Program-made: the position numbers and the translations under genes
Notes under the pieces: model-generated
Told to the model about the DNA's origin: nothing
Databases searched by the model: none
The model's input: the letters and a program-made list of their open reading frames with translations, nothing else
Part shown: one piece after another, positions 16,809-23,054 of the stretch
Position numbering within the stretch: position 1 is the first letter of the stretch
How the letters are laid out: each line of letters starts with the position of its first letter
NCBI GenBank assembly: GCA_031256815.1
Contig: JAIRPU010000173.1
Span: forward strand, 1 to 23,054
DNA from: Spirochaetaceae bacterium
Lineage (GTDB): Bacteria > Spirochaetota > Spirochaetia > Treponematales > Breznakiellaceae
Length of the DNA stretch: 23,054 bases
Direction of reading: 5' to 3'

Positions 16809-18347
16809 TTACATCATATATTTTACAATATCAATTTGTTCAGGTTTTGCGCCGGCGGGCGCGTTAAACTCTTTTTGCAGTACGCCGTCTTTCATTACCA
16901 GTATGCGGCTTGCAAGCCCTATGCACTCGTCCAGCGTATCGCCCAAAAGAATAACCGATTTTCCGCTGCCGGTAAGTTCCCTTATGGCTTTGTAAATATC
17001 TTCTTTTGCGCCTATGTCAATTCCGCGTGTTGGATGATTCAAAATGAGTATGTCGCTGCTGCTCGTACTGACCCGCGAAAAAATTACTTTTTGCGCATTG
17101 CCGCCGGAAAGTCTGTCGATACGTTCATCAATACCCGCGCATTTTATTCCCATTTTGTTTATCCAGTAACGCGCAAGTCCGGCGGTTTTATTTGACGAAA
17201 TAAAACCAAACTGCGAAAGAATCCGCAGGCTTGACATAATGATATTTACAGTAATCGAAAGAATACCCGCCATGCCTTCAAGCCGGCGGTCTTTTGGAAT
17301 AGAAAGAATTTTTTGTTCAAACGCCGCTGCCGGCGAAGAAAAAGGACGCACCGTTTTTTCTTTTACTTTTAAGGTTCCGGTTGTCCATTCGTCATCACCG
17401 CAGATTACCGCGCAAAGTTCTTCTTTGCCTGAACCTTCAACGCCGCAAAAACCGAGTACTTCGCCGCGGTAAAGTTTAAAGGAAACATCCTTAAACGACC
17501 CGTATTTACCGAGTTTTTCGGCTTCAAGCACCACTTCGCCGGAAGCGGCTGTTTGTGTTTCAAGCTGATAGTACGCGCCGGAAGAACTGCGTCCCACCAT
17601 CTTTTCGTAAAGCAGATTTGTATTGGCGTTTTTTGTTTCTATTTCGCCTGTTTTATCGCCGTCCTTAAAAATATAAATACGGTCGGTAATTGCCAAAACT
17701 TCGTCCAGCCGGTGCGAAATAAAAATAACAGAAATGCCTTTTTCTTTAATCGACCGCATTTCCCTGAAAAGCACTTCAATTTCCGGTTCTGAGAGTACTG
17801 TTGTAGGCTCATCAAGCAGCAGCAGAGCCCCATGTTCGCTGTAACAGAGTATTACATCAAGCACTTTGGCAATTTCCACCATCTGCCGTGAAACAAAATT
17901 AAGGTCGTATACTTTTTTATTGGGCGCTATGCTTTCGGCAATGCCAAGCCGTTCCAGCGCTTTTTTTGCGGCGCTGTTTACCTTTCGCCAGTTAATCAAT
18001 TTTGCAAAACTGTAAGGCTGTTCGCGGCCCAAAAAAATATTCTGAGCAACGGTAATATTCAGTACAAGTGATTGTTCCTGGAATACCATACCTACGCCGT
18101 GTTTGTTTGCTTCTATAAGATTTTTTACGCAGTATGGATTTCCGTTCATAAGCATACTGCCCGCAGAGGGGCGTTCAACTCCGGCGATAATTTTTAGCAG
18201 AGTCGATTTTCCTGCGCCGTTCTCCCCTATAAGCCCTATAATTTCACCTTTATAAATAGTTATATCAATGTTGCGTAAAACAGAGGTAACGCCATAATTT
18301 TTATGAATATTACGCGCTTCAAATAAAACCGGTTTGTCCGTCATCAT
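16809..18347 (-). CDS. CUT2 sugar ABC transporter ATPase, two fused NBDs
   Basis: 512 residues, the normal size of the RbsA/MglA class. NBD1 has a clean Walker A (GENGAGKST, Lys48), a degenerate signature (LNFVSRQ, 149-155) as is common in this class, a proper Walker B ending LLDEPTT (Asp179, Glu180) and a switch His212. NBD2 has GVEGSGKEE (Lys308) and a good LSGGN signature (413-417), but its Walker B reads ILILNHPTRGID: the Asp and catalytic Glu are replaced by Asn437 and His438. I confirmed this from the DNA (AAT CAT). ATP hydrolysis may therefore occur only at one composite site. The start at ATG 18347 overlaps the permease stop as ATGA; a second ATG follows immediately. Confidence 0.93.
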   Translation of the reverse strand: MMTDKPVLFEARNIHKNYGVTSVLRNIDITIYKGEIIGLIGENGAGKSTLLKIIAGVERPSAGSMLMNGNPYCVKNLIEANKHGVGMVFQEQSLVLNITVAQNIFLGREQPYSFAKLINWRKVNSAAKKALERLGIAESIAPNKKVYDLNFVSRQMVEIAKVLDVILCYSEHGALLLLDEPTTVLSEPEIEVLFREMRSIKEKGISVIFISHRLDEVLAITDRIYIFKDGDKTGEIETKNANTNLLYEKMVGRSSSGAYYQLETQTAASGEVVLEAEKLGKYGSFKDVSFKLYRGEVLGFCGVEGSGKEELCAVICGDDEWTTGTLKVKEKTVRPFSSPAAAFEQKILSIPKDRRLEGMAGILSITVNIIMSSLRILSQFGFISSNKTAGLARYWINKMGIKCAGIDERIDRLSGGNAQKVIFSRVSTSSSDILILNHPTRGIDIGAKEDIYKAIRELTGSGKSVILLGDTLDECIGLASRILVMKDGVLQKEFNAPAGAKPEQIDIVKYMM

Positions 18348-19357
18348 TTAACAATTACCTTTTTAAGACGCGGCGCGGAAAGCGCAACGGCAACAAGAAT
18401 AATAATTCCCTGTATCGCCTGTTTAAAAATACTGCTAACCCCCAAAAGCGTTAAATAATTAACCAGCTCGGTATAAATTGCCACGCCAATAAACGTTTGC
18501 ATCATGCCGCCGACACCAGGGGTAAGCCCGCCGACTGTTACTGCCGCAATAGTGGGAAACAGCATATTATCACCAATTCCAACCTGCCCCACTTTAAGAA
18601 GCACCGCGCCCATAATTCCGGCAATGCCTGCGCTTACCGAACAAATAATAAAAGAAATTAATTTAACTCTGTTTACATCAATTCCTGAAGAACGGGCGCT
18701 TACCTCGTTGTTGCCTACAGCGTATACAGCGCGGCCAAACGCCGTCAGATTCAGTATTATGCAGCCTGCGGCAAATACCGCAAATGCGACAATCGCTATG
18801 TTGGGAATTCCAAACAGGGTGCCCTGGGAAAACGCGATGATACGCTCACTTTTTATAATTGCAGGCTGTGTGCGGTAACTTAAAAGCCCAAGTCCGCGGG
18901 CAATGTTTCCCATGGCAAACGAAATCATAAATGATGGGATTCGCATTTTTATATGCGCCATTCCGGTTGCTGTTCCCAATGCAAAACTCAACGCAATAAC
19001 CGCCGCAACTGCAAATACTCCAAAGTTGTTATCGTTTACCGAATTTATTACAAGAAGAGAAAAAACCGCGCCTGAACAGCCCATAACTCCTTCCAGCGAT
19101 AAATCTATGCCGCCTATAAGCAGAACAAAACTTAATCCTGTAGCCAGAATTAAAGGCAGACTCATTTGATATAAAAAATTAACCAGATTATCGCGTGAAA
19201 AAAAATGATCAACAAAAACGATTGATAGTACCGTCATAAATACAAGTACAATAACCGGAGCGTAGCGTAAAAAAAACGCACTCCGGGCGTCGTCTTTAAC
19301 TTTTTGAATAAATTGAACGGCGACCGGAGCTTCGTGTTTTTTGATGCGGTTAAGCAT
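18344..19357 (-). CDS. CUT2 sugar ABC transporter permease (first)
   Basis: 337 residues, BPD_transp_2 permease with about nine hydrophobic segments after a charged N-terminal stretch of ~30 residues. The family mark VLLIGGIDLSLEG lies near 80-92 and a mid-protein IPSFMISFAMGN follows. Its start codon overlaps the binding-protein stop by one base (TAATG) and its stop overlaps the ATPase start (ATGA), so the three genes are translationally coupled. It pairs with the second permease to form the membrane channel. Confidence 0.92.
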   Translation of the reverse strand: MLNRIKKHEAPVAVQFIQKVKDDARSAFFLRYAPVIVLVFMTVLSIVFVDHFFSRDNLVNFLYQMSLPLILATGLSFVLLIGGIDLSLEGVMGCSGAVFSLLVINSVNDNNFGVFAVAAVIALSFALGTATGMAHIKMRIPSFMISFAMGNIARGLGLLSYRTQPAIIKSERIIAFSQGTLFGIPNIAIVAFAVFAAGCIILNLTAFGRAVYAVGNNEVSARSSGIDVNRVKLISFIICSVSAGIAGIMGAVLLKVGQVGIGDNMLFPTIAAVTVGGLTPGVGGMMQTFIGVAIYTELVNYLTLLGVSSIFKQAIQGIIILVAVALSAPRLKKVIVK

Positions 19358-20439
19358 TATTTAAGTTTTGGATTTGGAATAATACCGGCAATCGCGTAAT
19401 CAATATCATCAAAATTGAAAGACGGCGTTGCTTTTACATAATTGTTTATAATATCATCAACATTTTCGGATTTAACCAGCGAAACCCTTGAATAGAACAT
19501 TCGTTTGGTTTGGTCCATAGTTTTGGTATCGATTTTGCCGGTACGCGCCGAATATGCAAGCGCCGCTCCATAACCGCCAACAAGAAAGCCGTTATTAAAA
19601 ATAGTGCTGTACATTCTGCCTTCTTTAATGGCGTTAAATGCCGCCGCCGTTCCGTCAAAACCGGAAATTTTTATCTTGCCGTTCATATCTTTTTGAGTAA
19701 GCGCTTCCGCCGCGCCAATTGCCATATCGTCGTTATGGCAATAAATCGCCGCAAGCGAATCGCCAAAACGGGTAATCCATTGCTGGGTAATGGTAAACGC
19801 CTCGGAGCTGACATAATTGGCAACCTGAGCGTCAAGTACTTCTATTTCCGGAAACTCTTTTAATGCTTTTTCAAAACCGGCGTTCCGTTTGCGTGCGGCA
19901 TCGTTACCCAAAACGCCGCGCAATTCCGCCACCTTGCCCTTGCCGCCGATTGAGTTAAAAAGATCTTTTGCGGCAAGATAACCGGAATTCTCGTCATCCT
20001 GTGTTTCGTATGCAACAAAATATTGAAAATCAGTGGGGAACAGATTGTCGTCTTTGTTGGCATAATTTACATAATATACTTTTGCGTCTTCGCAGAGCGC
20101 GGCAATTGCCGGCGTAATTGCGCCGCTCATCGGGTCGATGAACATAATTCCGGCCTCGCCATACTTTGTAATAAACGATTCAATGTTTGCCATTTGTTTA
20201 TCCGGCTCTGCCGCCGTCATAATAACAACTTCCGCGGTATTTTCGGGCAAGCTCTGCGCAAAAAGTTCTGCGCCCCTGGCCAATGACGCCCAGTATTCGT
20301 TTTCCAATGACGCTATGCTTACGCCTATATAAATCTTATCCGGCGCGCTCTTTTTTTTACACGATGTAACGCCGGCGGCAATCGCAACCGCAATAAAAAG
20401 CGGCAACAGTTTTAAAAAACCAATTCTAACCTTTTTCAT
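19357..20439 (-). CDS. Sugar-binding lipoprotein of the ABC importer
   Basis: 360 residues. The lipoprotein signal ends GVTSC with Cys27 as the lipid-attachment site, then a KKK tether. The mature part is a periplasmic-binding-protein type 1 fold (Peripla_BP_4, ribose/galactose-like): strand YIGVSIASLENEYWASLARG from about 37, then IMFIDPMSG, AAIYCHNDDMAIGAAEAL and KISGFDGT, the usual hinge and ligand-loop positions. It delivers substrate to the permeases encoded downstream. Start ATG 20439 has a good GAGGGAG ribosome site. No sugar-metabolism gene specific to one substrate lies in the operon, so the ligand (ribose, xylose, galactose or other) is open. Confidence 0.93.
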   Translation of the reverse strand: MKKVRIGFLKLLPLFIAVAIAAGVTSCKKKSAPDKIYIGVSIASLENEYWASLARGAELFAQSLPENTAEVVIMTAAEPDKQMANIESFITKYGEAGIMFIDPMSGAITPAIAALCEDAKVYYVNYANKDDNLFPTDFQYFVAYETQDDENSGYLAAKDLFNSIGGKGKVAELRGVLGNDAARKRNAGFEKALKEFPEIEVLDAQVANYVSSEAFTITQQWITRFGDSLAAIYCHNDDMAIGAAEALTQKDMNGKIKISGFDGTAAAFNAIKEGRMYSTIFNNGFLVGGYGAALAYSARTGKIDTKTMDQTKRMFYSRVSLVKSENVDDIINNYVKATPSFNFDDIDYAIAGIIPNPKLK

Positions 20440-20468
20440 AAAAAACTCCCTCTTGTTACATTAATTTT

Positions 20469-20497
20469 ATTATAGCTTTATTTTACTTTTTATTTTA
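20469..20497 (-). promoter_or_regulatory. Possible promoter of the sugar importer operon
   Basis: A perfect TATAAT on the minus strand (20474-20469) lies in the 55-bp gap ahead of the binding-protein gene, about 30 nt from its start codon. At 17-bp spacing the -35 position reads TAAAAT, a poor match that overlaps the end of the preceding lipoprotein gene. The region is extremely AT-rich, so the call rests mainly on the -10. Confidence 0.4.
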
Positions 20498-20974
20498 ATT
20501 CCCTATAAATGCCGCCAGTACATTAACTGCATTTTCGTCCAGTTTTTGCGGCTTGTTGCGCATATTCAAAAACTGCGTACGTTCTTCGTTGGGCTTATAA
20601 AAATAAACAATGTCCGGGGTTTGTATTACATATTGTGATGTTAAACCCTTTGCGATTCTTACTATATAATTTCTTTCGTAAGAGTGCTTTTCTTCGCTTT
20701 TTGCAAGCCCGTACCATTTTTCGCCGTCAATGGTTGTTTCAAAGATATTGTAATAATAATCTGTTCCTTCTTTGGCTCTTTGTTTTACGCCTATACCAGC
20801 ATTTGTAATTACAGCGTTATGTCCAACGTCGTACTCATTCTGCTTTACAATTGCAATTTGTCTTGCAGTTGTATAATTTTTGGGCGTTTTAATAGACCCG
20901 CAACCACTAACACAAAAACCGATTACAATAGCAAGTGTATAAATATACGCTGCCTTTTTTGTTAAACCTTTCAT
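20495..20974 (-). CDS. Small lipoprotein of unknown function
   Basis: 159 residues. Residues 1-25 form a lipoprotein signal ending VSGC (Cys25). The mature part contains several likely beta-strands with many Tyr and Lys residues (DYYYNIFETTIDGEKWYG, YIVRIAKGL) and no motif I recognise. The start ATG 20974 has an AGGCAGGT site about 5 nt upstream. The gene stands alone between one copy of the flanking repeat element and the sugar importer. It may be regulated separately from the importer, which has its own candidate promoter. Confidence 0.65.
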   Translation of the reverse strand: MKGLTKKAAYIYTLAIVIGFCVSGCGSIKTPKNYTTARQIAIVKQNEYDVGHNAVITNAGIGVKQRAKEGTDYYYNIFETTIDGEKWYGLAKSEEKHSYERNYIVRIAKGLTSQYVIQTPDIVYFYKPNEERTQFLNMRNKPQKLDENAVNVLAAFIGN

Positions 20975-21009
20975 TTTAACCTGCCTGTTTAATATTTATA
21001 TTATGAGTT

Positions 21010-21055
21010 TTAACAAAGTTCAGTATCTTGTCAAGTGGCAGGTTTTATGCTGCGC
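21010..21055 (-). repeat. Flanking repeat element, copy A
   Basis: Read on the minus strand it shares four blocks in the same order with copy B (22404-22440): GCGC-n-GC, TAAAACCTGCCA, TTGACAAG and TTTGTTAA. Copy A has one extra C and a 9-base insertion (ATACTGAAC) before the last block. It lies between the end of the 21087-21713 gene and the start of the small lipoprotein. The TTGACA could act as a -35, but with the insertion only a poor TAAAAC -10 remains at 16 bp. Confidence 0.55.
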
Positions 21056-21086
21056 CAATTCCAGTTTAGAATTGCTGCACTGCCGG

Positions 21087-21713
21087 TTATTTTGTTTTTA
21101 ATTTTAATCTCCAGTCATAATTTGGGGCGCTGCTGTAATGAAACCCTAGTGTAATACCTACATCGCCTGCCCCTGCTATATGAAGTTGTTTATCCTGCAT
21201 AAAAAAAATAAGACGCCAGTATAAGGATATGAAAAATGGCGTTCTTGGTATGGTTGTTACAGCAATATCTATCATATCAACGGCAAATTTCCAGAGGTGT
21301 TTTGGAGTTCCTTCAATAACGGCAAATGGAAATTCGTACATGGGATAAACAGTAAAAAGGCTTAATCCAGCCAGGTGAAGCTCTTCGTTATAGGGCATGG
21401 TTATTCCAAAGCCAAGAGTGGAGTTTACAGAGGCCAGCTCCAGGCCTTCTTCCAATCCTTTATCTTCAAAATACAAAGAAAAGCCGCCCGTTATAAAAAA
21501 AGAGCTTTCTCCAATTTTGCAAATTGCTATCTTTGTTCCAACAAAGGGTAACAGCCACCGTTCTTTAACATTATCTGATAATTGATTCACCTCAGAACCT
21601 TCGCCGTTAACCAGTCCGCTTAAAGAGGGCAGTGTCCAATATGCAGTAAATTCGAATGCGTAGAGGGCGTTTTGTAAAAACAAAATCGTAATAGCAAAAA
21701 GCAGCCGCTTCAT
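21087..21713 (-). CDS. Exported protein, paralog of its upstream neighbour
   Basis: 208 residues with a signal peptide (MKRLLFAITILFLQNALYA, cleavage after about 19). The mature part is strand-rich with aromatic residues. It shares motifs in the same order with the 222-residue neighbour: TLPSLSGLV near the N-terminus, GGFSLYFED, a VYP-YEFPF segment, and YWRLIFF followed by GDVGITLGFHY. The family is unknown to me; a small beta-barrel or surface/periplasmic protein is plausible. Its ATG follows the upstream gene's TAG directly with no gap (TAGATG), and no strong ribosome site is seen, so translation is probably coupled. Confidence 0.65.
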   Translation of the reverse strand: MKRLLFAITILFLQNALYAFEFTAYWTLPSLSGLVNGEGSEVNQLSDNVKERWLLPFVGTKIAICKIGESSFFITGGFSLYFEDKGLEEGLELASVNSTLGFGITMPYNEELHLAGLSLFTVYPMYEFPFAVIEGTPKHLWKFAVDMIDIAVTTIPRTPFFISLYWRLIFFMQDKQLHIAGAGDVGITLGFHYSSAPNYDWRLKLKTK

Positions 21714-22382
21714 CTATTGTTCTTCTTTTTCAGAGCTTTGTTCTTCCGCAGGGTTTTCTGTTTCCACGGAGCGTTTTTTTATCAGTTTGCGGGAATCAGG
21801 TTTATTTGTAAAATACCAGCCAATCGTAAAACAGACATCTCCAAGTCCCAGCGGAAACACTTTTGTTTTAAAATCGGACGAATAAATAAAAATTGTGCGC
21901 CAGTATGCGGATATGGTCATTGGCGCTATGGGAAGAAAACCCAACGTTATGGCAAGCGGTTCAAAGGCAAATTTCCATGGATAACGCGCCGTTCCCGCCA
22001 AAGGAATAAAAGGAAATTCATAAACAGGGTAAATTGTAAAAAACGCTCCTGTTAACCTCAAATCATCTTTATCGCGATTAAACCTAATTCCCATTCCAAG
22101 AGATATGTTTACTGAAGCCAATGCGTCATCTTCAAAATACAAAGAAAAACCGCCAGCTGTTGAAAAAACCAGATTTTTCGTTTCGGCAACAAAAAACTCT
22201 CCCCATACAACCGGAAGCAACAAAACGCTTTCAACATGATCTTTGAACATACTGCCAACCGAAGTACCGCCGCAAACCATGCCATTAATTGACGGCAAAG
22301 TAACTTTGTACACAAATTCATAGGCATTTAATGTTTTTAACGAAAGCGCAAAGAACAAGATAAAAAGCAGCTGCTTTTTCAT
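21714..22382 (-). CDS. Exported protein, paralog of its downstream neighbour
   Basis: 222 residues. A signal peptide (MKKQLLFILFFALSLKTLNA) precedes YEFVYKVTLPSINGMV. The shared paralog motifs are GGFSLYFED, IYPVYEFPF, AYWRTIF and GDVCFTIGWYF. It carries an extra acidic tail (SVETENPAEEQSSEKEEQ) absent from its paralog. Function unknown. The start codon has no Shine-Dalgarno: a near-consensus promoter ends only 8 bases upstream, so the mRNA may be nearly leaderless (see promoter). The first in-frame ATG was kept because it gives a complete signal peptide. Confidence 0.65.
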   Translation of the reverse strand: MKKQLLFILFFALSLKTLNAYEFVYKVTLPSINGMVCGGTSVGSMFKDHVESVLLLPVVWGEFFVAETKNLVFSTAGGFSLYFEDDALASVNISLGMGIRFNRDKDDLRLTGAFFTIYPVYEFPFIPLAGTARYPWKFAFEPLAITLGFLPIAPMTISAYWRTIFIYSSDFKTKVFPLGLGDVCFTIGWYFTNKPDSRKLIKKRSVETENPAEEQSSEKEEQ

Positions 22383-22390
22383 GGTATTAA

Positions 22391-22419
22391 TTTATACGAC
22401 TGCTTAACAAACTTGTCAA
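22391..22419 (-). promoter_or_regulatory. Near-consensus promoter with very short leader
   Basis: On the minus strand TTGACA (22419-22414), a spacer of exactly 17 bp, then TATAAA (22396-22391): 11 of 12 consensus positions. Only 8 bases separate the -10 from ATG 22382, placing the expected transcription start about two bases before the start codon. The -35 lies inside repeat copy B. Confidence 0.65.
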
Positions 22420-22440
22420 TGGCAGGTTTTAAGCAGGCGC
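22404..22440 (-). repeat. Flanking repeat element, copy B
   Basis: Shares the ordered blocks GCGC-nn-GC, TAAAACCTGCCA, TTGACAAG and TTTGTTAA with copy A (21010-21055), about 1.4 kb away in the same orientation. It can fold as a hairpin (22402-22434): 12 base pairs including one G-T, with a 2-base bulge and a 7-base loop. It sits between the DUF262 gene and the paralog pair. Confidence 0.55.
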
Positions 22441-22453
22441 TTGGCAATTTTTT

Positions 22454-23054
22454 TCAAGCGCGGCAAGGATGCCGCCGTGCTTCACTATTGCATTTGTTTT
22501 TACCTTCCCGATTTTCTTCTTGAAAATATGTCCACAAGGGAAGAGCGTCAGGGTCATGCTGATGTTTTGCCATATACTCTTCGATAGATTTTAAAGGCCT
22601 CACTCCATCCTGTTCTTGAATGGTTTCAGTGCGCCAAATCCAGTCAAGCGCGGTTTCCAAATATTCCTGTCTGATTGGGGAGCCGTTGAGGTATCCGTAG
22701 CCGATTTGACCTGCGGGACAGCCTGTCTTGCTAAACCATTTTTTTGCGTCAGAAAGCCACGGGCCGGTATACACGGCGTTTCGTAATTCCTGTTTTGTTA
22801 AAACCGCGCCCGCCATATTTATTATTTCAAACCATTTTAGTTTTTCCGAATCTGTGCCTTCGCAAAAATAAATCATCAGTTCATAATTGAGTATTTGTTC
22901 CTGTTCGTCTTTTGTAAGATTGTTGAACAGTTTATATTCCACAGGAAAATTATTATGTATGTATTCACAAATGCTGATGGTGCGCTGCTGTCCGTCAAGC
23001 ACTTCAAAAGAGTCTTCCGAATTCTTTACCCAATACATAACATTGAGGGGGAAA
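22454..23054 (-). CDS. DUF262 (ParB/GmrS-like) protein, 5' part beyond window, 3' end probably truncated
   Basis: The frame continues to the right edge in codons reading FPLNV before MYWVK, so the ATG at 23038 is internal and the true start lies outside the window. The visible 200 residues carry the DUF262 signature VLDGQQRTISI and downstream IYWVK-like and IINxAGAxLTxQELRNA segments typical of the family. DUF262 is the ParB-like nucleotide-dependent domain found in GmrSD-type restriction of modified DNA and in related defence proteins. Similarity appears to stop at LPLWTYFQE; the last 20 residues are basic, Cys-containing and unlike the family (from memory, members continue with a Trp/Lys-rich tail). 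It is probably 3'-truncated or frameshifted, hence perhaps inactive. Confidence 0.75.
   Translation of the reverse strand, partial: FPLNVMYWVKNSEDSFEVLDGQQRTISICEYIHNNFPVEYKLFNNLTKDEQEQILNYELMIYFCEGTDSEKLKWFEIINMAGAVLTKQELRNAVYTGPWLSDAKKWFSKTGCPAGQIGYGYLNGSPIRQEYLETALDWIWRTETIQEQDGVRPLKSIEEYMAKHQHDPDALPLWTYFQEENREGKNKCNSEARRHPCRA

Noticed and set aside
20440..20494. A third copy of the flanking repeat before the sugar importer
   Set aside because: Neither TAAAACCTGCCA nor TTGACAAG occurs here; only AT-rich sequence and a TATAAT.
22434..22530. A second minus-strand frame over the DUF262 tail reads KKIGKVKTNAIVKHGG and continues to a TAA at the repeat
   Set aside because: It looks protein-like but does not match the DUF262 tail as I remember it, has no own ribosome site, and is short. 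It could be a remnant of another gene or chance, so I did not annotate it.

Overview
The window looks like a piece of a spirochaete chromosome, most likely Treponema or a close relative. This is inferred from style and gene content, not proven. Several exported proteins have relaxed, spirochaete-style lipoboxes, there is a very large signal-peptide protein with an outer-membrane-type C-terminus, and a CUT2 sugar importer uses a lipoprotein-type binding protein. Nearly all genes lie on the minus strand; only the small regulator (6292-6699) and the giant surface protein (10921-15798) are on the plus strand. No rRNA, tRNA, CRISPR array, insertion sequence or integrase was seen.

Left end (1-6102, minus). 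Four tightly packed genes (gaps of 10, 3 and 20 nt) are transcribed leftward. In order they are a lipoprotein with a von Willebrand A domain, a four-TM membrane protein, a lipoprotein with a transglutaminase-like catalytic triad, and a giant tubulin/FtsZ-like GTPase. The GTPase reading frame is open for 1081 codons and runs off the left edge. This is the most interesting system in the window: a cytoplasmic tubulin-like protein apparently tied through a small membrane protein to two extracytoplasmic lipoproteins. A small XRE-type regulator is divergent from it across 189 bp.

Centre-left (6754-10782, minus). This holds a dihydroxyacetone-kinase-type subunit DhaK with no DhaL or DhaM visible, the glycogen debranching enzyme GlgX, and a cytidylate-kinase-like protein carrying a C-terminal BON-like domain. 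They are closely spaced, although a weak terminator may separate dhaK from glgX. The theme is carbohydrate and C3 metabolism.

Centre (10921-15798, plus). One 1625-residue secreted, probably outer-membrane beta-barrel protein ends in tyrosine. It is divergent from dhaK and convergent with the sugar-transport operon, with an AT-rich hairpin between the two.

Centre-right (15830-20439, minus). A complete CUT2-type sugar ABC importer runs binding lipoprotein, permease, two-domain ATPase, permease, with start/stop overlaps at two junctions. The ATPase has an unusual substitution in its second Walker B.

Right end (20495-23054, minus). This holds a small lipoprotein, a back-to-back pair of paralogous exported proteins, and a DUF262 (ParB/GmrS-like) gene that enters from the right edge and ends abnormally. 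Two copies of a 37-46 bp element flank the paralog pair. One copy contains a near-consensus promoter whose predicted start point falls almost on the start codon. This end looks like accessory DNA.
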